A stretch of DNA of 64,000 nt. Origin: Corynebacterium sp. Its GTDB lineage: Bacteria > Actinomycetota > Actinomycetes > Mycobacteriales > Mycobacteriaceae. The notes below the pieces were generated by a model. It ran no database searches. It was not told where the DNA came from and saw nothing but the letters and a program-made list of their open reading frames with translations. Positions 52,533 through 62,943 of this stretch are shown one piece after another. The stretch covers positions 62,001 through 126,000 of the forward strand of contig NZ_JAUNLP010000005.1 in the NCBI RefSeq assembly GCF_030532195.1. The letters are read 5' to 3'. A program made the position numbers and the translations under genes. The stretch's first letter is position 1. Every line of letters starts with the position of its first letter.

Positions 52533-55500
52533 ATGACCCTGAATGAAACAACGACGACCACGCTGCCACGTGGCCACAAGCGGGAAGGTCTCTACAATCC
52601 TTCCCAGGAACACGACGCGTGCGGTGTTGCTTTTGTCGCGGACATTTACGGACGCCAGACCCACGACATCGTCGAAAAGGGTATTCAGGCGCTAGTCAAC
52701 CTAGACCACCGCGGTGCGGCCGGTGCGGAGAAGAACACCGGCGACGGCGCCGGCATCCTGATTCAGGTGCCGGATGCGTACTACCGCGCCCAGCTGTCCC
52801 AAGAGGGCACTATCCTGCCGCCGGCAGGCACTTACGCCACCGGTATTGCCTTCCTACCGCAGCAGCGTATGGCCACCCTTGACGCCATCCGCGCTATCGA
52901 AGACATCTGTGCGGAAGAGGGCATTGAGATCCTGGCTTGGCGCGACGTGCCGATCAACGCTGCTGGTCTCGGCGAGATGGCACGCCAGGCAATGCCAGTG
53001 CTGCGCCAGATTTTTGTCACCGCCAAGAATCACGAAGGACGCCAGCTCAGTGGCATTGACTTGGACCGCAAGATGTTCTTCCTGCGCAAGCGCTGCGAGC
53101 GTGAGCTCGGTGACCAGGGTGCTGGCGAGGGCTCGGGCGGGGACACCGTCTACTTCCCGTCGCTGTCCAGCCGCACCATTGTGTACAAGGGCATGCTGAC
53201 AACCCCGCAGCTGAAGGATTTCTACCTTGACCTACAGCAGAAGGAAGTCACTTCTGCGCTGGCCATCGTCCACTCCCGTTTCTCCACGAACACATTCCCG
53301 TCCTGGCCGCTGGCGCACCCGTACCGCTACGTCGCTCACAACGGTGAGATCAATACCGTGCGCGGCAACGAAAATTGGATGCGCGCTCGTGAATCCCTGA
53401 TTCGCTCCGGAGCCCTGGGCAATATCGACCGCGCACTTCCGGTCTGTGACCCCAACGGTTCCGATACTGCGCGTTTCGACGAAGCCCTCGAGCTGCTGCA
53501 TCTCGGTGGTCGCAGTCTCCCGCATGCGGTCATGATGATGGTTCCGCAGGCTTGGGAGCACGATGACACCCTGGACCCGAAGGTGCGAGCTTTTTATGAG
53601 TACCACGCGTGCCTCATGGAGCCGTGGGATGGCCCGGCGGCCATTTGCTTTACCGACGGTGAAGTCATCGGTGCCACCCTGGACCGCAATGGTCTGCGCC
53701 CAGGCCGCATCTGGGTCACCGACGAGGGCCTGGTTGTGATGGCCTCGGAGGCCGGTGTCCTGGATATTCCACCGGAGCAGATTGTGCAGCGCACTCGCGT
53801 GCAGCCGGGCCGGATGTTCCTGGTGGATATGAAGGCCGGTCGCATCATTGAAGATGAGGAGATCAAGTCCAAGCTGGCCGCCACGGGGCCGTATGAGCAG
53901 TGGGTCAGGGAGGGCCTGGTCGATATCGATGACCTGCCCCGCGAGCGCTATAAGTACATGCCGCACGTCCGCGCGGTCTTGCGTCAGCGCGTCTTCGGCA
54001 TCACTGAAGAAGATGTGGATTTAATCATCCGCCCGATGGCACTGACAGGTGCCGAGGGGCTTGGCTCTATGGGCTCGGACACTCCGATTGCCGCACTGTC
54101 CAACCGTCCGCGGATGCTGTTCGACTTCTTCTCGCAGCGCTTTGCCCAGGTGACCAATCCGCCGCTGGACTCATTGCGTGAAAAGTCCATCACCAGCATG
54201 AACACGCTGCTGGGTGCAGAGAGCAACATCCTGGAGCCCACCGCTGATGCGGCACGTCGCATCCGGCTGTCGCACCCAATCCTGGATAACCATGACTTTG
54301 TCACGCTCTGCAAGGCCGGTAAGAACGAGGAATTCTCCGAGTTTCGCGCTGAGGTCATCTCAGGGTTGTACCCGGTGGCCCGCGGTGGCCGCGGCATGCG
54401 CAACGCCATTCGTCGTGTGCGCCGTGAGGTCTCTGAGGCCATCGACCGCGGTGCTCGATTGATTATTCTCTCCGACCGCGAGTCCAACGAGCGCTTCGCG
54501 CCGATTCCGTCTCTGCTGCTGACCTCTGCGGTGCATCACCATCTGGTGGAGGAGCGCACCCGTACCCGCGCCAGCCTCATTGTTGAGGCCGGTGACGCGC
54601 GCGAGGTCCACCATATGGCCATGCTGCTCGGCTTCGGTGCTGATGCCATTAACCCATACATGGCATTTGAAACCATCGATGAGCTGCGTATGAAGGACCA
54701 GCTCGGCGATCTCACGCTGGATGAGGCCTGCTCGAACTACTGTCACGCAGCCTCCAAGGGCGTGCTGAAGGTCATGTCCAAGATGGGTATTGCTTCCCTG
54801 CAGTCCTACCGCGGTGCACAGCTTGCCGACGCCGTCGGTCTGTCGCAGGAATTCTTGGATGAGTACTTCACCGGCGCGGTCTCCCCGCTGGAAGGCGTTG
54901 GCCTCGATGAGATTGCCGAGGACGTCGCCGCACGTCACCGCAGTGCATTCTTGCCTCGCCCGGAGGAGCAGGCACACCGTGAGCTCGATCTCGGCGGTGA
55001 GTACAAGTGGCGTCGCGAAGGCGAGTACCACCTGTTCAACCCGGAGACCATCTACACGCTGCAGCACGCCACCCGCACTGGTCAGTACGCCGTCTTCCGC
55101 GACTACACCAACAAGGTCGATGAGCAGACCAAGCAGCTGGCCACACTGCGCGGCATGTTGGAGTTCACCTCTGACCGCGAGCCCATCGATATCGATGAGG
55201 TCGAGCCGGTCTCTAGTATCGTCAAGCGTTTCTCCACCGGCGCGATGAGCTACGGCTCCATCTCCGCCGAGGCCCATGAGACGCTGGCGATTGCCATGAA
55301 CCGCCTGGGAGGGATGTCCAACTCCGGTGAGGGCGGTGAGGATCCGGACCGCTTTGACATGGAGCCGAACGGTGATTGGAAGCGCTCTGCCATCAAGCAG
55401 GTCGCCTCTGGCCGCTTCGGTGTGACCAGCCATTACCTGTCCAACTGCACCGATATTCAAATCAAGATGGCGCAGGGTGCCAAGCCAGGTGAGGGCGGTC

Positions 55501-57158
55501 AGCTGCCGCCGAACAAGGTCTACCCGTGGATTGCCGAGGTGCGCATCACAACCCCTGGCGTGGGACTGATTTCCCCGCCACCGCACCACGACATCTACTC
55601 CATCGAGGACCTGGCGCAGCTCATCTACGACCTGAAGAACGCCAACCCGCGCGCTCGCATTCACGTCAAGCTCGTCTCTGAGCTCGGCGTGGGTACCGTC
55701 GCCGCTGGTGTCTCGAAGGCGCATGCCGACGTCGTCCTCATCTCCGGCCACGACGGTGGTACCGGTGCCTCCCCGCTGACCAGCCTCAAGCACGCAGGTG
55801 GGCCATGGGAGCTGGGACTGGCGGAGACGCAGCAGACGCTGATGCTCAACGGTTTGCGTGACCGAATCCGCGTGCAGTGCGATGGTCAGCTGAAGACCGG
55901 CCGCGATGTCATGATCGCTATGCTGCTCGGCGCTGAAGAATTCGGTTTTGCCACCGCACCGCTGGTGGTCGAGGGCTGCGTCATGATGCGCGTCTGCCAT
56001 CTGGACACCTGCCCAGTTGGTGTCGCCACCCAGAACCCGAAGCTGCGGGAGAAGTTCACCGGCCGTGCCGAGCATGTGGTCAACTTCTTCACCTTCATCG
56101 CGCAACAGGTCCGCGAATACCTCGCTGAGCTGGGTTTCCGCACCATTGATGAGGCGGTCGGTCACGTTGAGTGCCTGACTCCGCGCAAGGATTTGAGTAA
56201 CCTTCCGCGCGTCGCAAAGCTGAACCTGGATCGCATCCTTCATGTTGCTGAGAGCCCCTTCTTTGAGAATCAGGACTCCTACTGCACCAAGGAGCAGGAT
56301 CATGGTTTGGCAGGTGCGTTGGATGAGCGTCTCATCGCGGAGGCGCAGCCGGCGCTGACCACGGCGCGCTCCAACGGTCTGGCGCCGACGCCGGTGTCGC
56401 TGCACCACGCGATTGGGAATGTGAATCGTTCGGTGGGCACGCGCCTGGGGTATGAGGTCACCAAAGTCGCAGGTCAGCAGGGGCTTGCCGACGATTCCAT
56501 CGTCGTCAACCTGCTCGGTTCTGCCGGTAACTCGCTGGGTGCATTCCTGCCGGGTGGCGTGACCATCAAGCTGGAGGGCGATGCCAACGACTTTGTCGGC
56601 AAGGGCCTGTGTGGCGGCAAGATTGTGATGCGACCGTCGCGTTCGGCTCCGCCTACTGCCAACCTGGCCACCGACACGATTGCCGGCAATGTCATTGGTT
56701 TCGGTGCCACCAGCGGTGAGATTTATGTCCGCGGTACCGTCGGCGAGCGCTTCTGCGTTCGAAACTCCGGTGCCACGGCCGTTGTTGAGGGCATTGGTAA
56801 CCACGGTTGTGAGTACATGACCGGTGGCCGCGTCGTGGTTGCTGGCCCGGTCGGTCACAACTTCGGTGCCGGTATGAGTGGTGGTATCGCCTACCTGCTG
56901 GATTCGGAGACCACGCGCGCAAATATCAACCCGGAGCTGGTTGACATTGTGCCGCTGGAGGACGAGGACATCGCCTGGCTGGAGGCCACGATGTCGAAGC
57001 ACCGCAAGCTGACTGGTTCGCAGAGCCGTTTCCCGGCGGCCCAGTTCATCAAGATCATGCCGCGTGACTACGCCCGCATCCTCGATGTGGTCGCCCGCGC
57101 ACAGGAAAACAACACGGATGTCAACGAGTCGATCATGGAGGCAGTAACCAATGGCTGA
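52533..57158 (+). CDS. gltB: glutamate synthase large subunit
   Basis: A 1541-aa enzyme that forms glutamate from 2-oxoglutarate and glutamine. The N-terminal glutaminase domain begins [15 protein letters not shown] with the nucleophile Cys near residue 30, which implies removal of a propeptide. A central domain, the FMN-binding TIM-barrel synthase domain ([35 protein letters not shown]), a 3Fe-4S motif with [15 protein letters not shown], and the C-terminal beta-helix (GGKIVMRPS) follow. ATG 52533 has AGGGGAAAAG upstream. TATAGA at 52479 could be its -10. The gap upstream (52266-52532) holds no gene. Confidence 0.97.
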   Translation: MTLNETTTTTLPRGHKREGLYNPSQEHDACGVAFVADIYGRQTHDIVEKGIQALVNLDHRGAAGAEKNTGDGAGILIQVPDAYYRAQLSQEGTILPPAGTYATGIAFLPQQRMATLDAIRAIEDICAEEGIEILAWRDVPINAAGLGEMARQAMPVLRQIFVTAKNHEGRQLSGIDLDRKMFFLRKRCERELGDQGAGEGSGGDTVYFPSLSSRTIVYKGMLTTPQLKDFYLDLQQKEVTSALAIVHSRFSTNTFPSWPLAHPYRYVAHNGEINTVRGNENWMRARESLIRSGALGNIDRALPVCDPNGSDTARFDEALELLHLGGRSLPHAVMMMVPQAWEHDDTLDPKVRAFYEYHACLMEPWDGPAAICFTDGEVIGATLDRNGLRPGRIWVTDEGLVVMASEAGVLDIPPEQIVQRTRVQPGRMFLVDMKAGRIIEDEEIKSKLAATGPYEQWVREGLVDIDDLPRERYKYMPHVRAVLRQRVFGITEEDVDLIIRPMALTGAEGLGSMGSDTPIAALSNRPRMLFDFFSQRFAQVTNPPLDSLREKSITSMNTLLGAESNILEPTADAARRIRLSHPILDNHDFVTLCKAGKNEEFSEFRAEVISGLYPVARGGRGMRNAIRRVRREVSEAIDRGARLIILSDRESNERFAPIPSLLLTSAVHHHLVEERTRTRASLIVEAGDAREVHHMAMLLGFGADAINPYMAFETIDELRMKDQLGDLTLDEACSNYCHAASKGVLKVMSKMGIASLQSYRGAQLADAVGLSQEFLDEYFTGAVSPLEGVGLDEIAEDVAARHRSAFLPRPEEQAHRELDLGGEYKWRREGEYHLFNPETIYTLQHATRTGQYAVFRDYTNKVDEQTKQLATLRGMLEFTSDREPIDIDEVEPVSSIVKRFSTGAMSYGSISAEAHETLAIAMNRLGGMSNSGEGGEDPDRFDMEPNGDWKRSAIKQVASGRFGVTSHYLSNCTDIQIKMAQGAKPGEGGQLPPNKVYPWIAEVRITTPGVGLISPPPHHDIYSIEDLAQLIYDLKNANPRARIHVKLVSELGVGTVAAGVSKAHADVVLISGHDGGTGASPLTSLKHAGGPWELGLAETQQTLMLNGLRDRIRVQCDGQLKTGRDVMIAMLLGAEEFGFATAPLVVEGCVMMRVCHLDTCPVGVATQNPKLREKFTGRAEHVVNFFTFIAQQVREYLAELGFRTIDEAVGHVECLTPRKDLSNLPRVAKLNLDRILHVAESPFFENQDSYCTKEQDHGLAGALDERLIAEAQPALTTARSNGLAPTPVSLHHAIGNVNRSVGTRLGYEVTKVAGQQGLADDSIVVNLLGSAGNSLGAFLPGGVTIKLEGDANDFVGKGLCGGKIVMRPSRSAPPTANLATDTIAGNVIGFGATSGEIYVRGTVGERFCVRNSGATAVVEGIGNHGCEYMTGGRVVVAGPVGHNFGAGMSGGIAYLLDSETTRANINPELVDIVPLEDEDIAWLEATMSKHRKLTGSQSRFPAAQFIKIMPRDYARILDVVARAQENNTDVNESIMEAVTNG

Positions 57159-58692
57159 TCCCAAGGGGTTCATGAAGTACCCACGCAAAGAGCCTGCTCA
57201 CCGTCCGGTTCCGCTGCGTCTGATGGACTGGAAAGAGGTCTATGAGGAGGCCAGCCAGGAGCACCTGCAGCAGCAGGCCACACGCTGCATGGACTGCGGC
57301 GTGCCGTTCTGCCACGCGGCCTGCCCGCTGGGCAATATCATTCCGGAGTGGAATGATCTGGTGCGCCAAAACCGCTGGCACGAGGCCTTCGAGCGTCTGC
57401 ACGCCACCAACAGCTTCCCGGAGTGGACGGGCCGCCTGTGCCCGGCACCGTGTGAGGGCGGCTGCGTGCTCGGCATCAACGATGATGCCGTGACTATTAA
57501 GAACATCGAGCTGGCCATCGTTGAACGCGGCTTCGAAGAGGGCTGGGTGCAGCCGATTGTTCCGACCTTCGATACCGGTCAGCACATTGCAGTTGTCGGT
57601 TCCGGTCCGGCAGGACTGGCCGCAGCCCAGCAGCTGACCCGCGCCGGGCATGATATCACGGTCTTCGAGCGCGATGACAAAATCGGCGGTCTGATGCGCT
57701 ACGGCGTGCCGGATTACAAGATGGAGCAGCGCTTCCTCGACCGTCGCTTAGAGCAGATGGAAATCGAGGGCACCGAGTTCCGCACCAATATCTCGCCGAC
57801 TGCCGCGGACCTCGCCGAGTACGATGCCGTTGTGCTGGCCACAGGAGCGTCGCTCGCCCGCGATCTGCCCGTCGACGGCCGCGATCTGAACGGCATCTAC
57901 CAGGCCATGGAGTACCTGCCGGGCGCCAACCGCGTTGCCGCAGGTGAGCTCGACACGTCGCTCATCGATGCCAAGGGCAAGAAGGTCGTGGTCATCGGTG
58001 GTGGCGACACCGGTATCGACTGCTTTGGTACCGCACTTCGCCAGGGTGCCGCTTCTGTCACGCAGTTCGACATTCGTCCGCGCGCACCGAAGTCGCGTGC
58101 GGCTTCGACTCCGTGGCCGATGTATCCGCTGGTCTGGCGCGTGGCGACCGCTCACGAAGAGGGCGAGTACACCATCACCGGTTCCGAGCCACCGGAGGTC
58201 ACCGAGGCGCTGGGACTGAACGCCCGCGTCACCGGTGAGACCCTGGGCAAGCGCGTGTTCAACGTCAACACCGTCTCCTTCCACGGCGAGGGCGGCCACG
58301 TCACCGGTCTTTCCGCCAACGAAGTTGAGGTTATCGACGGCAAGCGCGTGCCCATGGAGGACACCGATTTCGAACTCGATGCCGATCTTGTTCTCATCGC
58401 GCTGGGCTTCTCCGGGCCGGAGCGCGGTGGGCTGCCGCACGAGCTGGGGGTTCAGTTCAACGATCGCGGAGTGATGATGCGTGACGACGACTACCTCGCC
58501 GTGCGCAACGACATCGAGCAGAACTTCGACGGTCCGGTGTTCGTAGCCGGCGACAACGGCCGCGGTGCCAGCCTGATCGTGTGGGCAATCGCCGAAGGAC
58601 GCGCCTGCGCCGAGGCCGTTGATCAGTACCTCATGGGTGAGTCCAACCTGCCGCGCGCAGTGGAACCGACCGACGCTCCGATTAAGTTGTAG
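57151..58692 (+). CDS. gltD: glutamate synthase small subunit
   Basis: A 513-aa FAD/NADPH-binding partner of GltB that passes electrons to it. The N-terminal cysteine-rich part binds two 4Fe-4S clusters ([27 protein letters not shown]). It then has the FAD motif [19 protein letters not shown] and the NADPH motif [21 protein letters not shown]. The ATG overlaps the gltB stop by 8 bp, so the pair is translationally coupled. Confidence 0.97.
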   Translation: MADPKGFMKYPRKEPAHRPVPLRLMDWKEVYEEASQEHLQQQATRCMDCGVPFCHAACPLGNIIPEWNDLVRQNRWHEAFERLHATNSFPEWTGRLCPAPCEGGCVLGINDDAVTIKNIELAIVERGFEEGWVQPIVPTFDTGQHIAVVGSGPAGLAAAQQLTRAGHDITVFERDDKIGGLMRYGVPDYKMEQRFLDRRLEQMEIEGTEFRTNISPTAADLAEYDAVVLATGASLARDLPVDGRDLNGIYQAMEYLPGANRVAAGELDTSLIDAKGKKVVVIGGGDTGIDCFGTALRQGAASVTQFDIRPRAPKSRAASTPWPMYPLVWRVATAHEEGEYTITGSEPPEVTEALGLNARVTGETLGKRVFNVNTVSFHGEGGHVTGLSANEVEVIDGKRVPMEDTDFELDADLVLIALGFSGPERGGLPHELGVQFNDRGVMMRDDDYLAVRNDIEQNFDGPVFVAGDNGRGASLIVWAIAEGRACAEAVDQYLMGESNLPRAVEPTDAPIKL

Positions 58693-58695
58693 CCG

Positions 58696-61464
58696 TTATT
58701 CAACCACCACGTCGCCGCGTGCTCCCATTTCGGCATGCACCATCTGGTGGTCAACGAAGCGGTACGTGCCCGGCTCCGGGAACTTGGCCTCAACATAACC
58801 GCCCTGTGCGGCACCGAGGTCAAGAGCTTGGGCACCGCCCACGCCGTCGTCAAGCAACAGCGCGCCTTCCTTGTACACGCGGTGGAACTGCGTGCCTACG
58901 ATGTGGAAGCTCATGCCCTTATTCGGGCCTGCGGCCAGTAGCCAAAAACGCACCGTCTCACCTGCGCGAATGCGGATGGGGTGAGTGAGGTATTGGTCGG
59001 GATAGCCGTTGTACTTGTAGATGTCGGGGTCTTCAGCCATGACCTTGTCAGCATCGGGGCCGGCTTCGCCCCAATAGCTTTCGGACTGCACCAGCAGGAC
59101 CTCGTGGTCGACTTCCGCGAGATTTGGCGGATCGATGATGACCGCGCCGTGCATACCGGCGGCGATGTGCATCGACATGGGCATAGTCGCGCAGTGGTAC
59201 ATCCAGATGCCCGCGCGGTCGGCACGGAAGCGGTACTCAAGCTTCTCACCAGGGGCGATGTCGCGCATCGGCTCATCCGGCGAGACAATGCCCGCGTGGA
59301 AGTCAATGGAGTGGCTCATTGTGCCGTCATTAATGAGCGTGACGACGAACTCGTCGCCCACCTTGCCGCGCAGAGTCGGCCCCAACGGTTTGCCGTTGTA
59401 GACCCAGTGCTGCTGTTCGACACCCGGGGCTGCGTACCCAGTAAATTCGCTGGCCCGCAAGGTGACGTGGTGAACCGTGGTGTCTTCGGCAGGCTCTAGC
59501 ATCGGGTTGATGGTAGGGGAGTCCGGGCCGGGTTGCTCGCCAACCTTGCCGAGCGCGCCAGGCGTGGCGTGGTCAGCGTGGCTGCCGTGACCTGCAGGAT
59601 CCGCGCCGGGCTGGGACTGTGGCTTTGCTTGGCGGGCGGTGTCGGAGTCTGCGCCACCGGACCCACCGGAGCCACCAGCGTTGACCGTGAGCGTCATGCC
59701 CATCTGGCGGTGTCCGGCAATGGTGCACCAACCGTCGATGTCACCGGGAACGACTGGCACTTCGATGGTGGCGGAGTCACCAGGGGATACACGGCCGGTG
59801 TCCTCGCCGGTGGCCAGGCGCAGGTCATGGACCTGGGAGTCGGCGTTGACCATGGTGATGACCAGGCGGTCACCGGGATTGGCCTCGATGACGTTCGGGG
59901 TATAGGTCATATCGCGGGCGGTCACGGTAACATCGACTGTCTCCCCAGTGGGTGCGACATCGCTGGCGGCCTCCGTGCTGGTTGCGCCAATGCCGCCGCC
60001 ACCGCCACCGCTGAGTGCAACGCCCACGGTCACCACCAGCCCCAATACAGCCAGGGCAGCGGTGGTTTGAGCACCGAGGCGACGCGCGGTTGCCTGCAAC
60101 TCGACCGGCTTCGGCGACGGCTCCTTGTTGGCCATTGCCTGTCGGCGTGCCTTCAATGCACCAATCTGTGCCTTTGCGGCACGGCCAACAAGTGGCAGGT
60201 AGGACACCAGCGCAAGGGAGACCAGCGCAGAGACCGCCACCTTAGTCCACGATGGCAGCGGCAACAGCCACAGAGCCAGGCCGATATTAATAGTCGCCCA
60301 TCGGAACGCACCTGCGCGATCCAGTTCCTTCATGCCGGCGGAGACTGGGCCAGCTCCGCCGCCAATGGTGGACGGCAGAAGTTGGCTCATGACGCCGATG
60401 AGCAGCTGCGCACCAAAGCCGATGACCAGTGGCAGGGTGAGGGACGAGATGACGAAGCCGTCGTCAAGCGCCCGGAACGTGGCGACGATGAGTGCGCCGA
60501 TTAACCAGACTACGGCGGCGGCGACGGACAGCGCGGGGTAGCTGAGGCGGTCGCGTGGGTCCTTGGCGACGGTGATGACGTTGTGCGCCCACGGGATGGC
60601 GGCGATGATCCAGCCGATGGCGATGATGCCGAGGCCGACCGAAGCGAGCCAGTTGATGCTGGTCAGAGCGCCAATTGTGGTAACGGCGATGCCTGTGAGC
60701 TGTACTGTCAGCGCCAGTGTAGGGCGGGAGTGCGACGACATCTGGGTGCGCCACAGTGCCGGAAACATGGTGATGAGCGTGCCACAGGCCGCGAGTCCGA
60801 GGAAGCCAATGAGGTTCACGGCTTCGTGGGCGAGCAGGAGGTCGTCGTGAAGCGCTTCGCCCTTCGGGGATGCGAGGATGGCGCCGAGTGCAGCGCCGAT
60901 GGGGAGCAGGCATGCGGACGCGACGTAGTGCGCGACGGAGATGGCAAATGGTCGATCGCGCTTGGCCATCAGGTCGCGTCCGAGGGAGACCGCGTGCCAC
61001 GCTACGGCGACGCCGACGACCGTTGCGCCGACGGTGGTCACTGGCCACCAATCGCCCAGCTTGCCGACGACCGTTGCGACAATGCCCGCGTTGAGCAGGT
61101 AAATCCTTGCCAGTTGAATGCGCCGGTCATCATCGGGCACGTCGATTTTCAGTAACTTCTCGGTGAAGTGGCGGCTCCAGACCAGGATGGAGTTGGTGAC
61201 TGCGCCGAGAGTAAAGAGGTGTACCAGCAGCCAGCGGCCATCGGAGACGAATGGGTGGATGAGCGCGGCCACGATGATGGCGGCAAACCACCAGCGCACT
61301 GGCATGCCAGCCTTGCGATGCCAGGACATGCGGCGCTTCTTGCCCGGCTTTCCGGGCTTGGTGCCTGGTGCGGCGGACTGAGCAGGTTTAGCTGGTGAGT
61401 GAACGTTGGTGGTGGAGTCTGGATTCGGATCCGGATTCGAGTGTGGTGTGGCGCGCGACGACAT
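58696..61464 (-). CDS. fused membrane / cupredoxin / copper nitrite reductase-like protein
   Basis: About 922 aa in three parts. Residues about 50-440 form roughly ten membrane helices (WWFAAIIVAALIHPF and following). About 500-600 is a cupredoxin-type domain with type 1 copper ligands (HDLRL..WCTIAGHRQMGM). About 650-920 is a NirK/multicopper-oxidase-like part: HSIDFHAG, MYHCATMPMSMHIAAGMHG and FHIVGTQFHRVYK supply type 1 and type 2 copper ligands. Reduction of nitrite to NO, or oxidation of a metal or phenol, are possible. ATG 61464 (MSSRATPHS) is preferred. GCATA-ATG-TATGC at about 61478-61490 is a likely operator. Confidence 0.85.
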   Translation of the reverse strand: MSSRATPHSNPDPNPDSTTNVHSPAKPAQSAAPGTKPGKPGKKRRMSWHRKAGMPVRWWFAAIIVAALIHPFVSDGRWLLVHLFTLGAVTNSILVWSRHFTEKLLKIDVPDDDRRIQLARIYLLNAGIVATVVGKLGDWWPVTTVGATVVGVAVAWHAVSLGRDLMAKRDRPFAISVAHYVASACLLPIGAALGAILASPKGEALHDDLLLAHEAVNLIGFLGLAACGTLITMFPALWRTQMSSHSRPTLALTVQLTGIAVTTIGALTSINWLASVGLGIIAIGWIIAAIPWAHNVITVAKDPRDRLSYPALSVAAAVVWLIGALIVATFRALDDGFVISSLTLPLVIGFGAQLLIGVMSQLLPSTIGGGAGPVSAGMKELDRAGAFRWATINIGLALWLLPLPSWTKVAVSALVSLALVSYLPLVGRAAKAQIGALKARRQAMANKEPSPKPVELQATARRLGAQTTAALAVLGLVVTVGVALSGGGGGGIGATSTEAASDVAPTGETVDVTVTARDMTYTPNVIEANPGDRLVITMVNADSQVHDLRLATGEDTGRVSPGDSATIEVPVVPGDIDGWCTIAGHRQMGMTLTVNAGGSGGSGGADSDTARQAKPQSQPGADPAGHGSHADHATPGALGKVGEQPGPDSPTINPMLEPAEDTTVHHVTLRASEFTGYAAPGVEQQHWVYNGKPLGPTLRGKVGDEFVVTLINDGTMSHSIDFHAGIVSPDEPMRDIAPGEKLEYRFRADRAGIWMYHCATMPMSMHIAAGMHGAVIIDPPNLAEVDHEVLLVQSESYWGEAGPDADKVMAEDPDIYKYNGYPDQYLTHPIRIRAGETVRFWLLAAGPNKGMSFHIVGTQFHRVYKEGALLLDDGVGGAQALDLGAAQGGYVEAKFPEPGTYRFVDHQMVHAEMGARGDVVVE

Positions 61465-61543
61465 GCATCTATAATACGCATAATGTATGCGCAATTAATA
61501 TGGCGATTTTCGGATGAGTTTCGGCTGCGTGTGTAGGGCTCGG

Positions 61544-62551
61544 TTAGTTGGTCAGGTCTTCGCCGTCCTTGTAGGCCTGCCAAAACTGTTTGGTCTGCTC
61601 ATTCCACACTACGTTGACGCCGTCGTTGGCGGCGCGAGTGGGGAGCTTGGCGGTTGTCACTGGGGTAGATGCGGCTCGTTGCAGTAGGTCACGAACCTCA
61701 TTGAGGCCTAGCGTCGTGGCCGTCCCGTTGGTGAGGGCGCTGAAGAAGGCTTTGAATTCCTTCATGGAGCTAACCGAACCACTGCTGTCGATGATTCCCT
61801 CGCCGCGGTAGTAGTCCAGCAGAGCACCCATGATTTCCTGCTGGTGATAAATGCGTGCCAGGTCGCTGCCGCCAGCTTCTGTTTTGCGTGTGCGCACTTG
61901 GCGGACGACCTCTTGGCCGGAGAAGTGCTGAGTGGTCAGGTTGGGATTTTCATCATTGGGGTTGCGGACGATGCGTCCCTTGTCGTCCACGGGCAGGTCA
62001 GCGCCGTCGAGGCTGTCGATAATGGCGGCGGCGCCGTCGAAGGTGGTGGCAATGGTGCCATCAATGGGGATGCCGGATGCGGCCGTGATTGCCTGAGCTG
62101 CGCAACTCATTCCCGCCTGGGCAGCGCCCTCGCCCTTTTTATCAGTCACGGAAGCATACGAAAAAGCTGAATTGAGCTTGTCCTTTTCGTTGGTTTTAGC
62201 AGTGGCGTGATCACCTGTACATGGTGGTAAGTCAACAAGTGAGTCACGGGGGATGGAGACGATGTCAATCCATGAGGGATTGTGACGGATGCGCATCAAG
62301 GTGATGACATCAGAGCGTCGCCCTGCCATGGATGAACCCGCACCGTCGATGCCAAGAAGGAGAATGTTCTGCTGCTCGGAGGTGTTGCTATCGGCGACAT
62401 TGTCGGATTGGTGTGAGCGCCCTGCGAATAGCAGTAATCCGGCGAAAAGGAGTGCCAGTACTACGAGCACCGCAATAGCGGTGAGAAGTGCGGCAGTAAA
62501 AGGCCGCCGGCTGATGAATGAGCCGGATTGTCTCGCAGGGGATTTTTGCAT
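61544..62551 (-). CDS. LytR-CpsA-Psr (LCP) family protein
   Basis: A 335-aa membrane-anchored phosphotransferase that joins wall glycopolymers such as arabinogalactan to peptidoglycan. One N-terminal helix (LLTAIAVLVVLALLFAGLLLFAG) is followed by the LCP core: ILLLGIDGAGSSMAGRRSDVITLMRI with the conserved Asp/Arg, IVSIPRDSLVDLP and QVRTRKTEAGGSDLARI near the end. No LytR_C domain is present. The following CapD-like gene supports a surface glycan role. Confidence 0.92.
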   Translation of the reverse strand: MQKSPARQSGSFISRRPFTAALLTAIAVLVVLALLFAGLLLFAGRSHQSDNVADSNTSEQQNILLLGIDGAGSSMAGRRSDVITLMRIRHNPSWIDIVSIPRDSLVDLPPCTGDHATAKTNEKDKLNSAFSYASVTDKKGEGAAQAGMSCAAQAITAASGIPIDGTIATTFDGAAAIIDSLDGADLPVDDKGRIVRNPNDENPNLTTQHFSGQEVVRQVRTRKTEAGGSDLARIYHQQEIMGALLDYYRGEGIIDSSGSVSSMKEFKAFFSALTNGTATTLGLNEVRDLLQRAASTPVTTAKLPTRAANDGVNVVWNEQTKQFWQAYKDGEDLTN

Positions 62552-62943
62552 GTGCTTCAGTCTATCTTGTTAATTAATTATTCCTACGGTTTTTCTTTAT
62601 AGCGGTATTTTTCGAAACCGAGTACTTATTCTTGTAAAAGTAATTAAAAACTAATGTCGGATAATCGTTAATGCGGGTCATCGCCATTAATTAATCCACA
62701 TTTTCATAATAACGGTGTTAGCTTCGCCGGGGTCTAAGTGAACGAGTAGTTACCGATGACAAAACATGCTGTGACCAGGTACGACCTTTGGTTATTCATG
62801 GTGTCCAAATGGCTACCCGCAGCGAGGTGTGCAATTGTTTTATCCATGCTGTAAATGTCGATTAGTTGCCTTATATTTGACGCTCATGGACAAAAACTGT
62901 CCGTCAGTTAAATAGTGTTTTTCCGCAGTAAAAGGCTTACAAC
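62552..62943. other. AT-rich divergent promoter region
   Basis: No gene in this 392-bp gap between the LCP gene and the CapD-like gene. It is clearly more AT-rich than its surroundings and holds several TTAATTAA-type words and an inverted TTAATNNNTTAA pattern. I cannot assign promoters or regulators. Confidence 0.5.

Noticed and set aside
54360..57188. 942-codon open frame antisense to gltB
   Set aside because: It is a mirror of the strongly GC3-biased gltB codons and has no protein-family features or ribosome site.
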